Shown: positions 16,679-26,415 of the stretch, piece after piece | Position numbering within the stretch: position 1 is the first letter of the stretch | Layout: each line of letters starts with the position of its first letter | Source: Methanobacterium_D oryzae | GTDB lineage: Archaea > Methanobacteriota > Methanobacteria > Methanobacteriales > Methanobacteriaceae | Length of the DNA: 64,000 bases | Assembly: GCF_050433505.1 (NCBI RefSeq) | Contig: NZ_JBNPXC010000001.1 | Coordinates: forward strand, 1,240,001 to 1,304,000 | Direction: 5' to 3' | Position numbers and translations under genes: made by a program | The notes under the pieces: generated by a model | The model's input: the letters and a program-made list of their open reading frames with translations, nothing else | What the model was told of the DNA's origin: nothing | Database searches by the model: none

Positions 16679-17908
16679 TTAAAAATATTGTTCTATTTGG
16701 GTAATAATTAATGCGATGATTATGATGGATATTATTAGAATGCTGATAATAAGCAATATCAATTTTTTATTTGAAAATAAATTAGTTAGATTTTTTGGCA
16801 TAACCCATCTTTCATTAACTATCAAATGTGCTGCAATAGGTATCAAGACAGCTAAACCTCCTCCAATTAATAGTTTAATAGATGCTGGAATTAAAAGCCA
16901 ATTTTCTTCACTCACTACTAAATGCCACACCCCTAAAGAATAATAAAATATAAATGATATTTCTACAATTGCCAAGCCTGCTTGGATATTTAAACTTTTT
17001 TTTCTAAGATCTATAGAATTAGTTCCTCTTAATAAGTCTATACATGTCTGTACGTTTTCTATTGTAGAATAGCAATAGTTGAGATCTCTAGTTATTTGTT
17101 CAGAAGCCACTTTGGTATTATTAAGATAATTAAAAGAATAATTATTATCATTTAATTTTAAATTTTTCAATTCGCTTTTATAAGTTTCAATATTGATTTC
17201 AATTGTATTTTGTACTTTTTTTACCAGAGAAACCTTATTTGTAAAACTAATGTACTTATTCGTAAGATCTCTAATTTTTTCTTCTTGTTTATGGATGTCT
17301 TTTAATGAATTAAGTATTGTTCTTGTTTCTTCATCAAGAATATTCATACTCTCTATTAAATTTGGTCTTACATCGTAATATTCACGTATTTCAGTTTTTA
17401 CTTTTTGAAGACTACTTTCAAGAATTAGAAAGCCTTTATTTCCTGAAAAAATAAACTGTTTAGATTTTTTTTCTTTTTCTTTATTAGATAAAATAATATA
17501 TTCAGATAATTGGCTAAAAAATAAGTTATTTACAGGTCCCTTGCTTTTAACTTTCCAAATATTCCCAAATTCTGCTTTAACTGGTTTATTAGGTGCAGGA
17601 AATTTATCTGGATTATCGGAAATTCCGAAATAAACTAAACTTAAGCCAATAGGTTTGAATGATTCGATATCTCCTTTTTCATATAAATTATTGAGAAAAA
17701 TTTTATGATTTTCCCAGTTTGAAAATTCTTTTTTCGACGCGATATCTATTCTTAAAATGGAAAGGTCATAATATGTTAATATTTCTGGATTAAACTTAAA
17801 TTCATCCGATTTTAATTTCTCTAATTGTCTAAGAATTGATTTTATTTCCCTTTCTTGGTTTTTTTTAAAGAAATAGAAAGCAAATAAGTCAGATTTATCT
17901 AATTTCAT
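16679..17908 (-). CDS. Coiled-coil protein with C-terminal membrane segments
   Basis: A 409-residue protein. The ATG at 17908 is preferred over 17914 because GAGG lies six bases before it. The N-terminal half is soluble (KFPAPNKPVKAEFGNIWKVK near residue 115), residues about 170-300 are predicted coiled coil, and three hydrophobic segments follow near 300-328, 335-360 and 380-409. Its start overlaps the end of the TIR-like gene by 14 bases, so the two are translated together. A cytoplasmic coil plus terminal membrane bundle is the layout of pore-forming or membrane-anchoring partners in prokaryotic conflict systems (SLATT-like in outline), but this is inference; I recognise no exact family. 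Confidence 0.75.
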   Translation of the reverse strand: MKLDKSDLFAFYFFKKNQEREIKSILRQLEKLKSDEFKFNPEILTYYDLSILRIDIASKKEFSNWENHKIFLNNLYEKGDIESFKPIGLSLVYFGISDNPDKFPAPNKPVKAEFGNIWKVKSKGPVNNLFFSQLSEYIILSNKEKEKKSKQFIFSGNKGFLILESSLQKVKTEIREYYDVRPNLIESMNILDEETRTILNSLKDIHKQEEKIRDLTNKYISFTNKVSLVKKVQNTIEINIETYKSELKNLKLNDNNYSFNYLNNTKVASEQITRDLNYCYSTIENVQTCIDLLRGTNSIDLRKKSLNIQAGLAIVEISFIFYYSLGVWHLVVSEENWLLIPASIKLLIGGGLAVLIPIAAHLIVNERWVMPKNLTNLFSNKKLILLIISILIISIIIIALIITQIEQYF

Positions 17909-18701
17909 TTTCATCCTCTAATTCTTTGAACAATTGCGATAGATGGGTGATGAATTGGTTTTTAACCCTATGCGCTTCATTTTCATCGCTAAAGCTAAAT
18001 TCTTCTGATATTTTCTTAGAATCTTTCACTGAATCCAATAATTCAGTTAGTATCTGGATTGCATCGTCCATTTTTTCATTATTAAGTTTGTTAAAAACAT
18101 CTTGAAGTCTAAACGTTAAATTATCGTTATTATCACAAATTAAATCTGAAGATTCTTTAAATTTATCATCTTTAGCTGTTTGTGATTCTTCATAATGCTT
18201 TTTAACTTGTTCTATCCAGTAATCTATTGGGCCCTTAATACCGGGATTATTAGTTATTTCTTCGGGGTTTTCAGGATTAATTTCAACTATGTACCATTCA
18301 TGAATCCCACGATCAAATATACCCTCTGGAAAAAGTTTATCTTCTTTTAGGATAAGAAGAGGCAAACCTGTTTGATATGCCATAGAAGCTTCTATATGAT
18401 TCCATACAGTTGAAAAATATAATTCCTCTAATTTGGAAGGGGAATGGCTACCTGGCTTTTCACAACCTGATATTAGGTGTATTCGTTCCATTCCTAGAAT
18501 TGCAGCGCCATGAACCTCTTTCATTTTTTTCTTAATAGGTATTAAAGGTGCTTCATTTGACCAAAAAGTTGCACCTAAAGTTTCTGCGATAATACCTTGA
18601 CTTTCAAAATAGGAATTTAATTCATCTCGGTATTCTTGTTGTATATTTTTATGAGGAGTTCCCATACTTAAAAAAACTGATATTTTATCTGTTTTTTCCA
18701 T
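17895..18701 (-). CDS. TIR/deoxyribosyltransferase-like domain protein
   Basis: A 268-residue protein. Residues 1-165 form a Rossmann-like domain: KISVFLSMGTPHKNIQQEYR opens it, WSNEAPL lies near 47-53 and GAAILGM near 65-71, and VWNHIEASMAYQTGLPLLIL at 99-118 places Glu104 after WNH as in the WxxxE region of NAD-cleaving TIR domains. Residues 190-268 are helical and acidic. It could be a TIR-like NADase, a nucleoside deoxyribosyltransferase-like hydrolase or a nucleotide sensor; sequence alone does not decide. It overlaps a membrane-protein gene downstream and is divergent from the PfkB-AAA gene, suggesting a conflict or signalling cassette. Confidence 0.7.
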   Translation of the reverse strand: MEKTDKISVFLSMGTPHKNIQQEYRDELNSYFESQGIIAETLGATFWSNEAPLIPIKKKMKEVHGAAILGMERIHLISGCEKPGSHSPSKLEELYFSTVWNHIEASMAYQTGLPLLILKEDKLFPEGIFDRGIHEWYIVEINPENPEEITNNPGIKGPIDYWIEQVKKHYEESQTAKDDKFKESSDLICDNNDNLTFRLQDVFNKLNNEKMDDAIQILTELLDSVKDSKKISEEFSFSDENEAHRVKNQFITHLSQLFKELEDENEIR

Positions 18702-18954
18702 TTTACCACTATTTAGTCACTTTTTAATATTTAAGGATTGAATTAGTATAAATTTGATACTAAATCTTATCAATCTCTTTAATTTATAAAATGTTCTATA
18801 TGGCTATTGTATTAGTAATTATATATTAACTACTATTGAATAAGATATATTTAAGATCATATAAGCATCCATAAGGTTATTATATAAGCATAAGAAATGA
18901 TTTGAAGATCATAATTCATAATGTGTCTATTTACTTTATTTGGAGGGTATTTTA

Positions 18955-21009
18955 ATGGGAAAAATAAAGAACGTTGTAGTTGCAGGAGATATAACAATAG
19001 ATTGGTTACATTGGGCTATAAAACCTAAAAATGATGGCGAAGAATTCCTTAACTGGAAAGTTTATCCGGGGTTTAATAGAAAGGCTTTAGCTGGTGGCGC
19101 ATTAATTATTAAAGACATTTTAAATGAAAATACTAATGTTAATGTAATTAGTTATGAATTAGAAGAAAATTTAGACTCAATATCTTCAGATAAAGTTATA
19201 CATTCTATTAGTATACTCGATGATTATTCAATCGATAAGGATACAGTATATCGTATAAAAAAGTTTAGTGGATTTTCTGGCCCAGAAACAGGATTACCTG
19301 AAATTCCCCATGTAAAAAATGATATTAAAGATGTAGATATGGTTATATTAGATGATGCAGGTAATGGATTTCGAGATGATAGCTCTAATTGGCCAGAAAC
19401 TATAAAAAGCAATGGTAAACATCCATTTGTAATTGTTAAAATGAGCAGACCCTTAATGAAAGGAAATTTATGGAATCAATTAATAAATAGTAATGCTAAA
19501 CGTCTTGTTCTAATAATTAATGCTAATGACTTACGAGAAATGGGAGTAAATATTAGCCGTAGAATTTCTTGGGAACGTACAGCCACTGAATTTAGGTGGC
19601 AAATAGAAAATAACCCTGCTTTAGAGGATTTAAGAACCAATGAAATTATAGTAAGGTTTGGAATTGATGGAGCTATACATTATCAAAATGAAAATGGAAA
19701 ACCGGAGATAACTCTTTATTATGATCCAAATGGAGTAGAAGATGGATACAGAGAAGACAATCAGGGAGATATGCAAGGCTTTGGAAGCGTGTTTACCGCA
19801 GCATTAGCTAAAGAAATAATAGATAGTCAATCTAATAACATTTCTGAAGGTATTAAAAGAGGTATTTTAGCATCACGTAATTTAATACGCCATGGATTTG
19901 GAAAAACTTCTGAAAACCCACATTATCCATATAAAGATATTTTCAATGATATTGATAAAAATATTATTTCTAGTACTTTAATTCCTGAACAATCCAAAGC
20001 AAATTCATGGACTATCTTAGAAGACAGCATTAAAGAAACAAATCTTGAAGATGCAGCATTTGAAATTGTTAGATATGGAAAAGCTAAAAATATGTGCGAT
20101 GTACCAATTGGGAATTTTGGACTGCTTAGAACACTTGATAGGGTAGAAATAGAAAGTTATCAAAGTATTAAAAACTTAATGAAGGAATATTTAGGCAGGG
20201 AAAATCCTGAAGCTCCTCTTTCTATAGCTGTTTTTGGCCCTCCAGGATCAGGGAAATCTTTTGGAGTAACACAACTTGCACGTACTTTAGATCCCGATCA
20301 CATTAAAAAATTAGAGTTTAATGTAGCTCAATTTAATTCTTTAGAAGATCTTATTGATGCTTTACACAAGGTTCGTGACCAAGCTTTATTGGGTAAAGTA
20401 CCACTAGTTTTCTTTGATGAATTTGATTCCTCTTTTGAGGGTAAGCTTGGATGGCTTAAATATTTTTTAGCCCCTATGCAGGATGGAATATTTAAAGATG
20501 GTGAGACAATGCATCCTATTGGTAAATCTATCTTTGTTTTTGCAGGAGGAACAAGTAATTCATTTCAGCACTTCTCTAGAGAAAAAATTAACTCAAATCT
20601 GGATAAAAAACAAGTTGAAGAAGATTTTAACCAATTTAGAGAAGCTAAAGGTACAGATTTTATAAGTAGATTACGTGGTTACGTGAATGTTCTTGGTCCT
20701 AATTGTACTGGTGAAGACGATAGATTCTTTATAATTCGAAGAGCATTATTTTTAAGGTCAATGTTAGAAAATAAAGCTCCTCAAATATTTGAAAGTGATG
20801 AAAAAGCTCGAATTGATGATGGGGTGCTAAGAGCGTTCCTTAAAATTAAGAATTATAAACATGGAGTTAGATCTATCAGTGCTATTATCGAAATGAGTAT
20901 GCTAAGTAATAGGAGAACTTATGAACAGTCCTCATTACCTCCTAAAGAACAATTGGAGATGCACGTTGATTCAGTTTTGTTTAGCGAAATCTTGGATCAA
21001 TGTAATTAA
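18955..21009 (+). CDS. Degenerate PfkB-like domain fused to AAA+ ATPase
   Basis: A 684-residue protein; the ATG at 18955 has GGAGG eight bases upstream. Residues 1-330 follow the ribokinase/PfkB fold: VVVAGDITIDW start, LAGGALI near 45, and QGFGSVFTAALAKEI at 274-288. The latter aligns with the anion-hole motif GAGD, but the catalytic Asp is Ser278, so the sugar-kinase half is probably inactive and may bind a nucleoside or sugar ligand. Residues about 395-684 form an AAA+ module: Walker A GPPGSGKS (428-435), Walker B VFFDEFD (Asp488, Glu489), a GTSNSF sensor-1 segment and HGVRSISAI near the sensor-2 position. It is divergent from the TIR-like pair. A ligand-sensing AAA+ regulator is inferred. 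Confidence 0.8.
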   Translation: MGKIKNVVVAGDITIDWLHWAIKPKNDGEEFLNWKVYPGFNRKALAGGALIIKDILNENTNVNVISYELEENLDSISSDKVIHSISILDDYSIDKDTVYRIKKFSGFSGPETGLPEIPHVKNDIKDVDMVILDDAGNGFRDDSSNWPETIKSNGKHPFVIVKMSRPLMKGNLWNQLINSNAKRLVLIINANDLREMGVNISRRISWERTATEFRWQIENNPALEDLRTNEIIVRFGIDGAIHYQNENGKPEITLYYDPNGVEDGYREDNQGDMQGFGSVFTAALAKEIIDSQSNNISEGIKRGILASRNLIRHGFGKTSENPHYPYKDIFNDIDKNIISSTLIPEQSKANSWTILEDSIKETNLEDAAFEIVRYGKAKNMCDVPIGNFGLLRTLDRVEIESYQSIKNLMKEYLGRENPEAPLSIAVFGPPGSGKSFGVTQLARTLDPDHIKKLEFNVAQFNSLEDLIDALHKVRDQALLGKVPLVFFDEFDSSFEGKLGWLKYFLAPMQDGIFKDGETMHPIGKSIFVFAGGTSNSFQHFSREKINSNLDKKQVEEDFNQFREAKGTDFISRLRGYVNVLGPNCTGEDDRFFIIRRALFLRSMLENKAPQIFESDEKARIDDGVLRAFLKIKNYKHGVRSISAIIEMSMLSNRRTYEQSSLPPKEQLEMHVDSVLFSEILDQCN

Positions 21010-21041
21010 TTTTTTACAAAGATTCTAAATCTCAAATTTTT

Positions 21042-23741
21042 TTAATTATATTTTTCATGTGTTTCTCTTAAAAAGTCTAATCCTTTGAGTCTATATTCAT
21101 TACATATATAATTGGCAGTTCTATTTTCTTCTTTTTGGAATAAAACTTCAACTATCTTTATTATATCTTCTTTTTTAAATTCAGGAGTATTTTTTAATAA
21201 TTCTAAAAAGATTTTACCTACTTTTGCTGGTGATTTTTCGACATGTTTTGTCAAGTTCTCGATGTAAATAGACATGCTAGTTTGAGATTTCATACATTTC
21301 GCGGATAAAATTAGCCAATTAAATATATCATCATCAATTTCTTCAACTAGTTCTAACCATCTGGCTAATTTAGCAATTATTACACAATTCTCAGCATTTC
21401 CATTTTCTGAAAAGGTATCAATAAGTTTATACCACAATGGTTTAATTTGATCAATTGTTATTGATTCTTTTCGTGAACTAATGAAATTGATAAGAAAAGA
21501 AACTTGCTGAATATTTTTATGATTAATTAACTTTGAAATTAGACTGTCGGGGTCATCTAATTTCTCTTCATTTTTTAAATAAAAAGTACATATATGCTGA
21601 ATTAACCTTTGATTTATATAACGATCTTCAAAATCTGCATTAATGGCTTTTCCATAGTAACCTTCATTTTTTAGTAGATTGTAAATGTCAGTATAAATTG
21701 TTGAAGAATAGAAAAGATAGCCTATAACTGTGGATTTCCATCTGTTATCATTATCTGAAAATATTAGTTTAATATTATTTTTTACCCATTCCCTATCAAT
21801 TGCGCATAGATTTGGTAAAAATCTTCCAATTGTAACTAATAATTCGGTTGGAGGATTCTCTAATTGATTCCCAATTTCTGATTTAATTGCATTTGGAAAT
21901 TTTTCGGTTTCGCGGAAGCATTTCATTGAAAATACAATCATTGAGGAAAAAATTTTACCCAAAGGTGAATTTAGCACAGAGGTTACCAGATCATGCATTT
22001 TTGGAAGTTCAGCTTCAGTATTTTTGATAAGAATTAATAGGATTTTTTCAACAGTAGGCAATAATTCATTTTCAAAAGCATATCTATCATCTATAGTGCC
22101 TATTTCGATAAAATCTGCTACTACAGAAACAATCCAATTCCTATAATTAGTTTTATTGGTATAATCTTCTTTCCAAAAGTCATTATCTTCTAAAATTTGC
22201 AAAAGAAAATCAAAAATTTCTTGGCATTCAAAAGTTTTTTCTGAACGCCAAGCACTTAATAAACCATAAATTAAATTATATTGATTTTCTTTTGATACAT
22301 CTAAAAAAGGTTCCAAATCCTTAGTAAATCTAGTGGGATTATCAGATACACATTTAATGAAAGATTCGGATATTTCCGATTTATCGAAAACTGATTTTAG
22401 TTCATCTTTTTCATTTAAATATTCCGAAAGTTCTTTATTAGACTTTTCACATAATTCATCTGATTTTTTCGGACCTACAATAATAGGTCCTTCTATCCAT
22501 ATATCAAAGTCGGGATGATCAATTTTATCGGGGTATATTTCTTTGTATTCCTGTATTAATAACTGAATTTTTTGATTTTTTGATTCTTTAAAAGCTGAAA
22601 GCCATTTTAACTTTTCATATGCTATCTTAATTGGTTCAGAGCTTTCTTTTTCCAAATTAACAATATACTCTTCATTATCAATCCATTTTATAACAGTGTT
22701 TATTTTTTCATCATCATTTTCAAACTTCTCATGCCTTAATTTAAATAATCGATAAATTTCATGTTTTAATTTGTAATCATCTAATGGATTATTTTCCCAA
22801 TTCCAAAATATATCGTTTAAATAATCATAATAGTAATTAATTGAGTGAATAGCAATTCTTTTGAATATAGAAAAGTTACTATCTTTAAATTCTATAATTA
22901 GTTCTCTAACTTCCTTAGAATAGGAATGTTCAATCATATCTCTAACAAAATATACTAATTGATTATCATATTCTCCATGAAACATTGTCTGAGGATGATC
23001 TTCAATAGCGGGAATTACAAATTGGTGTTCATCACAATTTAAAATATTTAACATTTTGTTTTTGGCTACTTTACATGCATCTAAAGCACAAAATTGAGCA
23101 ATAGCGTCTTTATTGCTTTCTAAAGTTTTATTTAACCAAAATTCATCCATTATTGAATTATATTCATCATAATATTCTCCAGACTTCTTTTTGAAATTCA
23201 ATATTATGTCCAATAATTGTATAAGTAAATCTTTTCTGTTATACTCAATTAGTTTTTTAATGGGTGTTTTAGAAAGTTCTGACTGAATTAGACTAGAATC
23301 CCACTTTGAATTTAGAGCTATAGATATAAAATTTATATGTTCTGATGTTATTTCATCTTTTGGGAGATAAAAAATTACTTTTAAGAATAAATAGTCTGTT
23401 CTGTAATTTCTTTCAATAAAATCGTGTTTAATGTAATTATCAACTATTTCTGTTAACAGCCTAGTAGTTTTTTGATCGTTATCTCTATAATTTAGCTTTG
23501 CTAAATTCTCAAGATATCCTGATGGTTCCCAATAGGGCATAGTAAAATATCCTTTCTTATCTGGAACTTCCTTAGGACCCGGATAAGTTTCTGGGTCAAA
23601 ATAGCCTTCATCAATTAAATCTTCTAACCAAGGAAATGGATTGCTTGTTTTAGCAAGTTCTCTGAAGAATTGATTTTTTAAAGGGGTGTTAAATTTTAAT
23701 GTTCTCAATATTTCTATTCTTTCATTTTTTAATTCCTTCAT
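21042..23741 (-). CDS. Large helical-repeat protein, partner of SIR2 gene
   Basis: An 899-residue, acidic, almost entirely helical protein with no membrane segment and no enzymatic motif that I recognise; it probably folds as an alpha-solenoid (HEAT/TPR-like). A TTG twelve bases upstream is an alternative start. Its 5' end overlaps the 3' end of the SIR2 gene by about 20 bases, so the two form a translationally coupled pair. Large helical proteins encoded with SIR2 effectors serve as sensors or scaffolds in several known anti-phage systems; that role here is inferred from arrangement only. It is convergent with the PfkB-AAA gene, with only 32 bases between stops. Confidence 0.75.
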   Translation of the reverse strand: MKELKNERIEILRTLKFNTPLKNQFFRELAKTSNPFPWLEDLIDEGYFDPETYPGPKEVPDKKGYFTMPYWEPSGYLENLAKLNYRDNDQKTTRLLTEIVDNYIKHDFIERNYRTDYLFLKVIFYLPKDEITSEHINFISIALNSKWDSSLIQSELSKTPIKKLIEYNRKDLLIQLLDIILNFKKKSGEYYDEYNSIMDEFWLNKTLESNKDAIAQFCALDACKVAKNKMLNILNCDEHQFVIPAIEDHPQTMFHGEYDNQLVYFVRDMIEHSYSKEVRELIIEFKDSNFSIFKRIAIHSINYYYDYLNDIFWNWENNPLDDYKLKHEIYRLFKLRHEKFENDDEKINTVIKWIDNEEYIVNLEKESSEPIKIAYEKLKWLSAFKESKNQKIQLLIQEYKEIYPDKIDHPDFDIWIEGPIIVGPKKSDELCEKSNKELSEYLNEKDELKSVFDKSEISESFIKCVSDNPTRFTKDLEPFLDVSKENQYNLIYGLLSAWRSEKTFECQEIFDFLLQILEDNDFWKEDYTNKTNYRNWIVSVVADFIEIGTIDDRYAFENELLPTVEKILLILIKNTEAELPKMHDLVTSVLNSPLGKIFSSMIVFSMKCFRETEKFPNAIKSEIGNQLENPPTELLVTIGRFLPNLCAIDREWVKNNIKLIFSDNDNRWKSTVIGYLFYSSTIYTDIYNLLKNEGYYGKAINADFEDRYINQRLIQHICTFYLKNEEKLDDPDSLISKLINHKNIQQVSFLINFISSRKESITIDQIKPLWYKLIDTFSENGNAENCVIIAKLARWLELVEEIDDDIFNWLILSAKCMKSQTSMSIYIENLTKHVEKSPAKVGKIFLELLKNTPEFKKEDIIKIVEVLFQKEENRTANYICNEYRLKGLDFLRETHEKYN

Positions 23742-24714
23742 GTGCTTTGACAACCCCTAACATATTTTTATATGAGTCATAGGAACTAGATTGAGCGTTA
23801 CTTATATCTTCGTTCCATTTTTTTAAGACATGATAAAGTTGATCATAACCATTTTCGTCTATTTGGTATCCCAAAACTGTAATTCCCATTTTATTATAAT
23901 ATAATTGATCGAAATCGAGAATATTTTTTTCATGAGTATAATAAGGTTTGATTATGAAGTTTTTAAGCTCTGTCTTCTCTTCTTCTGCCTTTTTATCTAA
24001 TCCTAATTTTGTTATTAAAAAATCAATTAATTCAAATTCATCTAGCCCATATCCAATAAATAAGATTACATATCTGTTAAAAATCTCTTTAAGAACTTCA
24101 ACAAACTTCTGATGATTATAACGATTAATGTATTGGTTTACAGTGAATACTAAGGTATTTCTATGAGATATAGATCCATGTATATGATATAATTTTATAT
24201 GCCCAATTTCTGAAGTCTTAAATTCATCTGGATCAGAAAGAGTTTCTCTAAGATCTTCATCAAAAAATTCATCAAAGTGTTCATCTGCATTAGTAGTTAT
24301 ATAAGTCCCAGAAATATCACCAAGATCGCTATTACTATGGAGTATCTGATATAATTCTGTATAGACATTTGGAGATTCAATTTGTTTATCTTTTAAAAAG
24401 GATTCTTCTAATTGTTTAAAAAATAATTCTTCATTATTATTCTGTTTTAGAATACCATGGCAAATTGTAATAACTTTTTTTAAATCATTGTCTTGGGATA
24501 ATTTATTTTTTTCAGCATAATTAATGCATGTACTACCGTTACTTTTTTTTGTGGAAAAACAGGTTGATAAAAGATTATTAGCAAGCTCCGCCCAGCTATC
24601 ACATCCAATTAACCTTGATACTCCTGCACCGATAAAAATTGCTAAATTTTTATTGTTTATTGCATCAATTATCTCTGATTGAAGTTCAGGCACTGGTTCA
24701 ATTCTCTCAATCAT
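23722..24714 (-). CDS. SIR2-family domain protein (predicted NADase effector)
   Basis: A 330-residue protein with the SIR2 fold: IFIGAGVS (Gly29-Ser33) for NAD binding, ITTNADEHFDEFF around Asn142/Asp144, the catalytic histidine region YHIHGSIS (His179) and FIGYGLDE later in the Rossmann part. It lacks the Cys4 zinc module of deacetylase sirtuins, which places it with the SIR2 domains of anti-phage systems that deplete NAD+. It overlaps the gene for a ~900-residue helical protein. No signal peptide or membrane segment is present. SIR2 family membership is secure; the immune role is inference from family and context. Confidence 0.85.
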   Translation of the reverse strand: MIERIEPVPELQSEIIDAINNKNLAIFIGAGVSRLIGCDSWAELANNLLSTCFSTKKSNGSTCINYAEKNKLSQDNDLKKVITICHGILKQNNNEELFFKQLEESFLKDKQIESPNVYTELYQILHSNSDLGDISGTYITTNADEHFDEFFDEDLRETLSDPDEFKTSEIGHIKLYHIHGSISHRNTLVFTVNQYINRYNHQKFVEVLKEIFNRYVILFIGYGLDEFELIDFLITKLGLDKKAEEEKTELKNFIIKPYYTHEKNILDFDQLYYNKMGITVLGYQIDENGYDQLYHVLKKWNEDISNAQSSSYDSYKNMLGVVKAHEGIKK

Positions 24715-24888
24715 AATATTAATGGAGAAAAAGTAATATAAAAACTTATTATTAAGTAGTTAATTCTCCACATATTTTATCAATAATTCAATAACTTCAT
24801 AAAGTTTATAATAAACAAAATAGAAACAATTTATTTCAGATTTTCATTAAATATTATTTTAACTACTTTTATCTTAAGGAGAATTAAA

Positions 24889-25854
24889 TTGACTAATAAA
24901 GCTAAATAACTTTTCCAAACAGGAATAGAATTACTAGAGGATGGAAAGCCGCAAGAAGCCATTAATTAATTACGCGAAGCCGTTGAAGCTGATCCATTTT
25001 GCGCGGAAGCCCACTTAGAACTTGGATATATTTTAGGGCTTGCAGAAAACTATGAAGAATCCCTAAAACACTTTGAAGAGGCCAGTAATATAGATAGGAA
25101 TTTCCCTGCATTTTTTTGTAAAGGAATGTGTCTTTATTTTCTTGAAGACTATGATAAATCGCTTGCTGCATTTGGGGAAGCTCAAGAATTCGGGGAAAGT
25201 GAAGATATGTGGTATTATTAGGGTCATTGCATCTGATTCACACTGGAAACTATGAAGAAGCCATAAATTGCTTTGGATATGCTATTTCTATTGATGAAGA
25301 TTATATTGATGCATGGAATGATCTGGGGTGGCCTACAGCATCATTGAAGATGATGAAAATGCAAAATTATGCTTTGAAGAGGCATTAACTATTGATTCTG
25401 GATATAGAGAAGCTATTTATAATATGGGCGCTACTTTATCTGATATGGAACGCTATGAAGAAGCATTAAAATATTTGGATCAAACTTTAATGCGTGATCC
25501 TCATAACTTTAAAGCATTATTTTATAAGGGAAATGCGTTATATTTCATGGGTAGAGAAGCAGAAGCAATTGAATACTTCAAAAAGCTCTTGGCATCGATA
25601 AAAATCAGGAAGAACTCTGGAATTATTTAGGTTACATACAATTCAGCATTGGAGAGAATTATGAAGCAATAGAATCATTTAATGAAGCTATTAAGCTTAA
25701 TAATGAGTTTGAAGAACCTTATTTAAATCTGGGGAATGTTTACAAGGAGCTAGGGAAAGATAAACAAGCTCTAGAATGCTTTGAGAAAGCTAGAGGGATT
25801 TCGCCAGATAACTCTGAAATATTAAGAGAGATTGAAGAGTTAAAAGCTAAATAG
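24889..25854 (+). pseudogene. TPR-repeat protein pseudogene
   Basis: The stretch is a decayed paralogue of the intact TPR gene at 36159-37160, beginning with the same TTG start and the same AAGGAG SD. Alignment by eye is continuous for over 900 bases, but TAA stops interrupt it within the first 30 codons (after NKAK and after EAIN), a further TAG follows YY near 25219, and at least two frameshifts occur (near 25220-25330 and near 25585). Remaining fragments still read as TPRs, for example EAVEADPFCAEAHLELGY and FPAFFCKGMCLYFLEDYD. It is clearly a dead copy, not a set of short genes. Confidence 0.9.
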
Positions 25855-26006
25855 ATAAATATTAGATTATTTAATTTAAAAATAATTATAATTTCTTTTT
25901 TTTGCATGCATCTATCAAAATTTATTGGATTTTAAATAGTTGAGTAAAATATTAATCATTTAAAAGTGCATATTTAATATGTTTAATGAATTGAGGAGTT
26001 AAAAAC

Positions 26007-26372
26007 ATGCCGAGAGTTATACATTTTGAAATACCTGCAGATGACCCCGAAAGAGCAATAAAGTTCTATGAAGAAGCTTTTGGATGGAAAATAGAAAAAT
26101 GGGAAGGGCCTTTTGACTACTGGCTCGTAATGACTGGAGAAGAAGATGAACCCGGCATAAATGGTGCCATAATGTCAAGAGAAATGGGCGAAATGATCAA
26201 AAATGCCATTGGCGTTGATAATTTTGATGAATATGCCGAAAAAATAGAAAAAGCAGGTGGAAAATTCTTAATGGAAAAAGAAACACTTCCAGGTGTTGGT
26301 GCAATGGCTGCATTTGAAGATACAGAAGGTAATATTTCTGTACTCATTGAGCCAGAGCCAATGCCAGAATAA
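26007..26372 (+). CDS. VOC-family (glyoxalase-like) protein
   Basis: A 121-residue single-domain VOC protein with the family's paired beta-alpha-beta-beta-beta layout: VIHFEIPADDPERAIKFYEE, FGWKIEKWEGPFDYW, EPGINGAIM and AAFEDTEGNISVLIEPEP. Members include glyoxalases, antibiotic-binding proteins and dioxygenases; the substrate cannot be inferred here. GAGGAG precedes the ATG. It is the free-standing counterpart of the VOC half of the fusion at 13138-13953, sharing about two thirds of residues. Two strong hairpins separate it from the convergent MFS gene. Confidence 0.85.
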   Translation: MPRVIHFEIPADDPERAIKFYEEAFGWKIEKWEGPFDYWLVMTGEEDEPGINGAIMSREMGEMIKNAIGVDNFDEYAEKIEKAGGKFLMEKETLPGVGAMAAFEDTEGNISVLIEPEPMPE

Positions 26373-26415
26373 ATTTTATTATTTAATTCCGGCTATTTGT
26401 TTTCGTTCTACCGCA

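Noticed and set aside
25328..25630. 100-codon TPR ORF
   Set aside because: It is one in-frame fragment of the larger TPR pseudogene rather than a separate gene.
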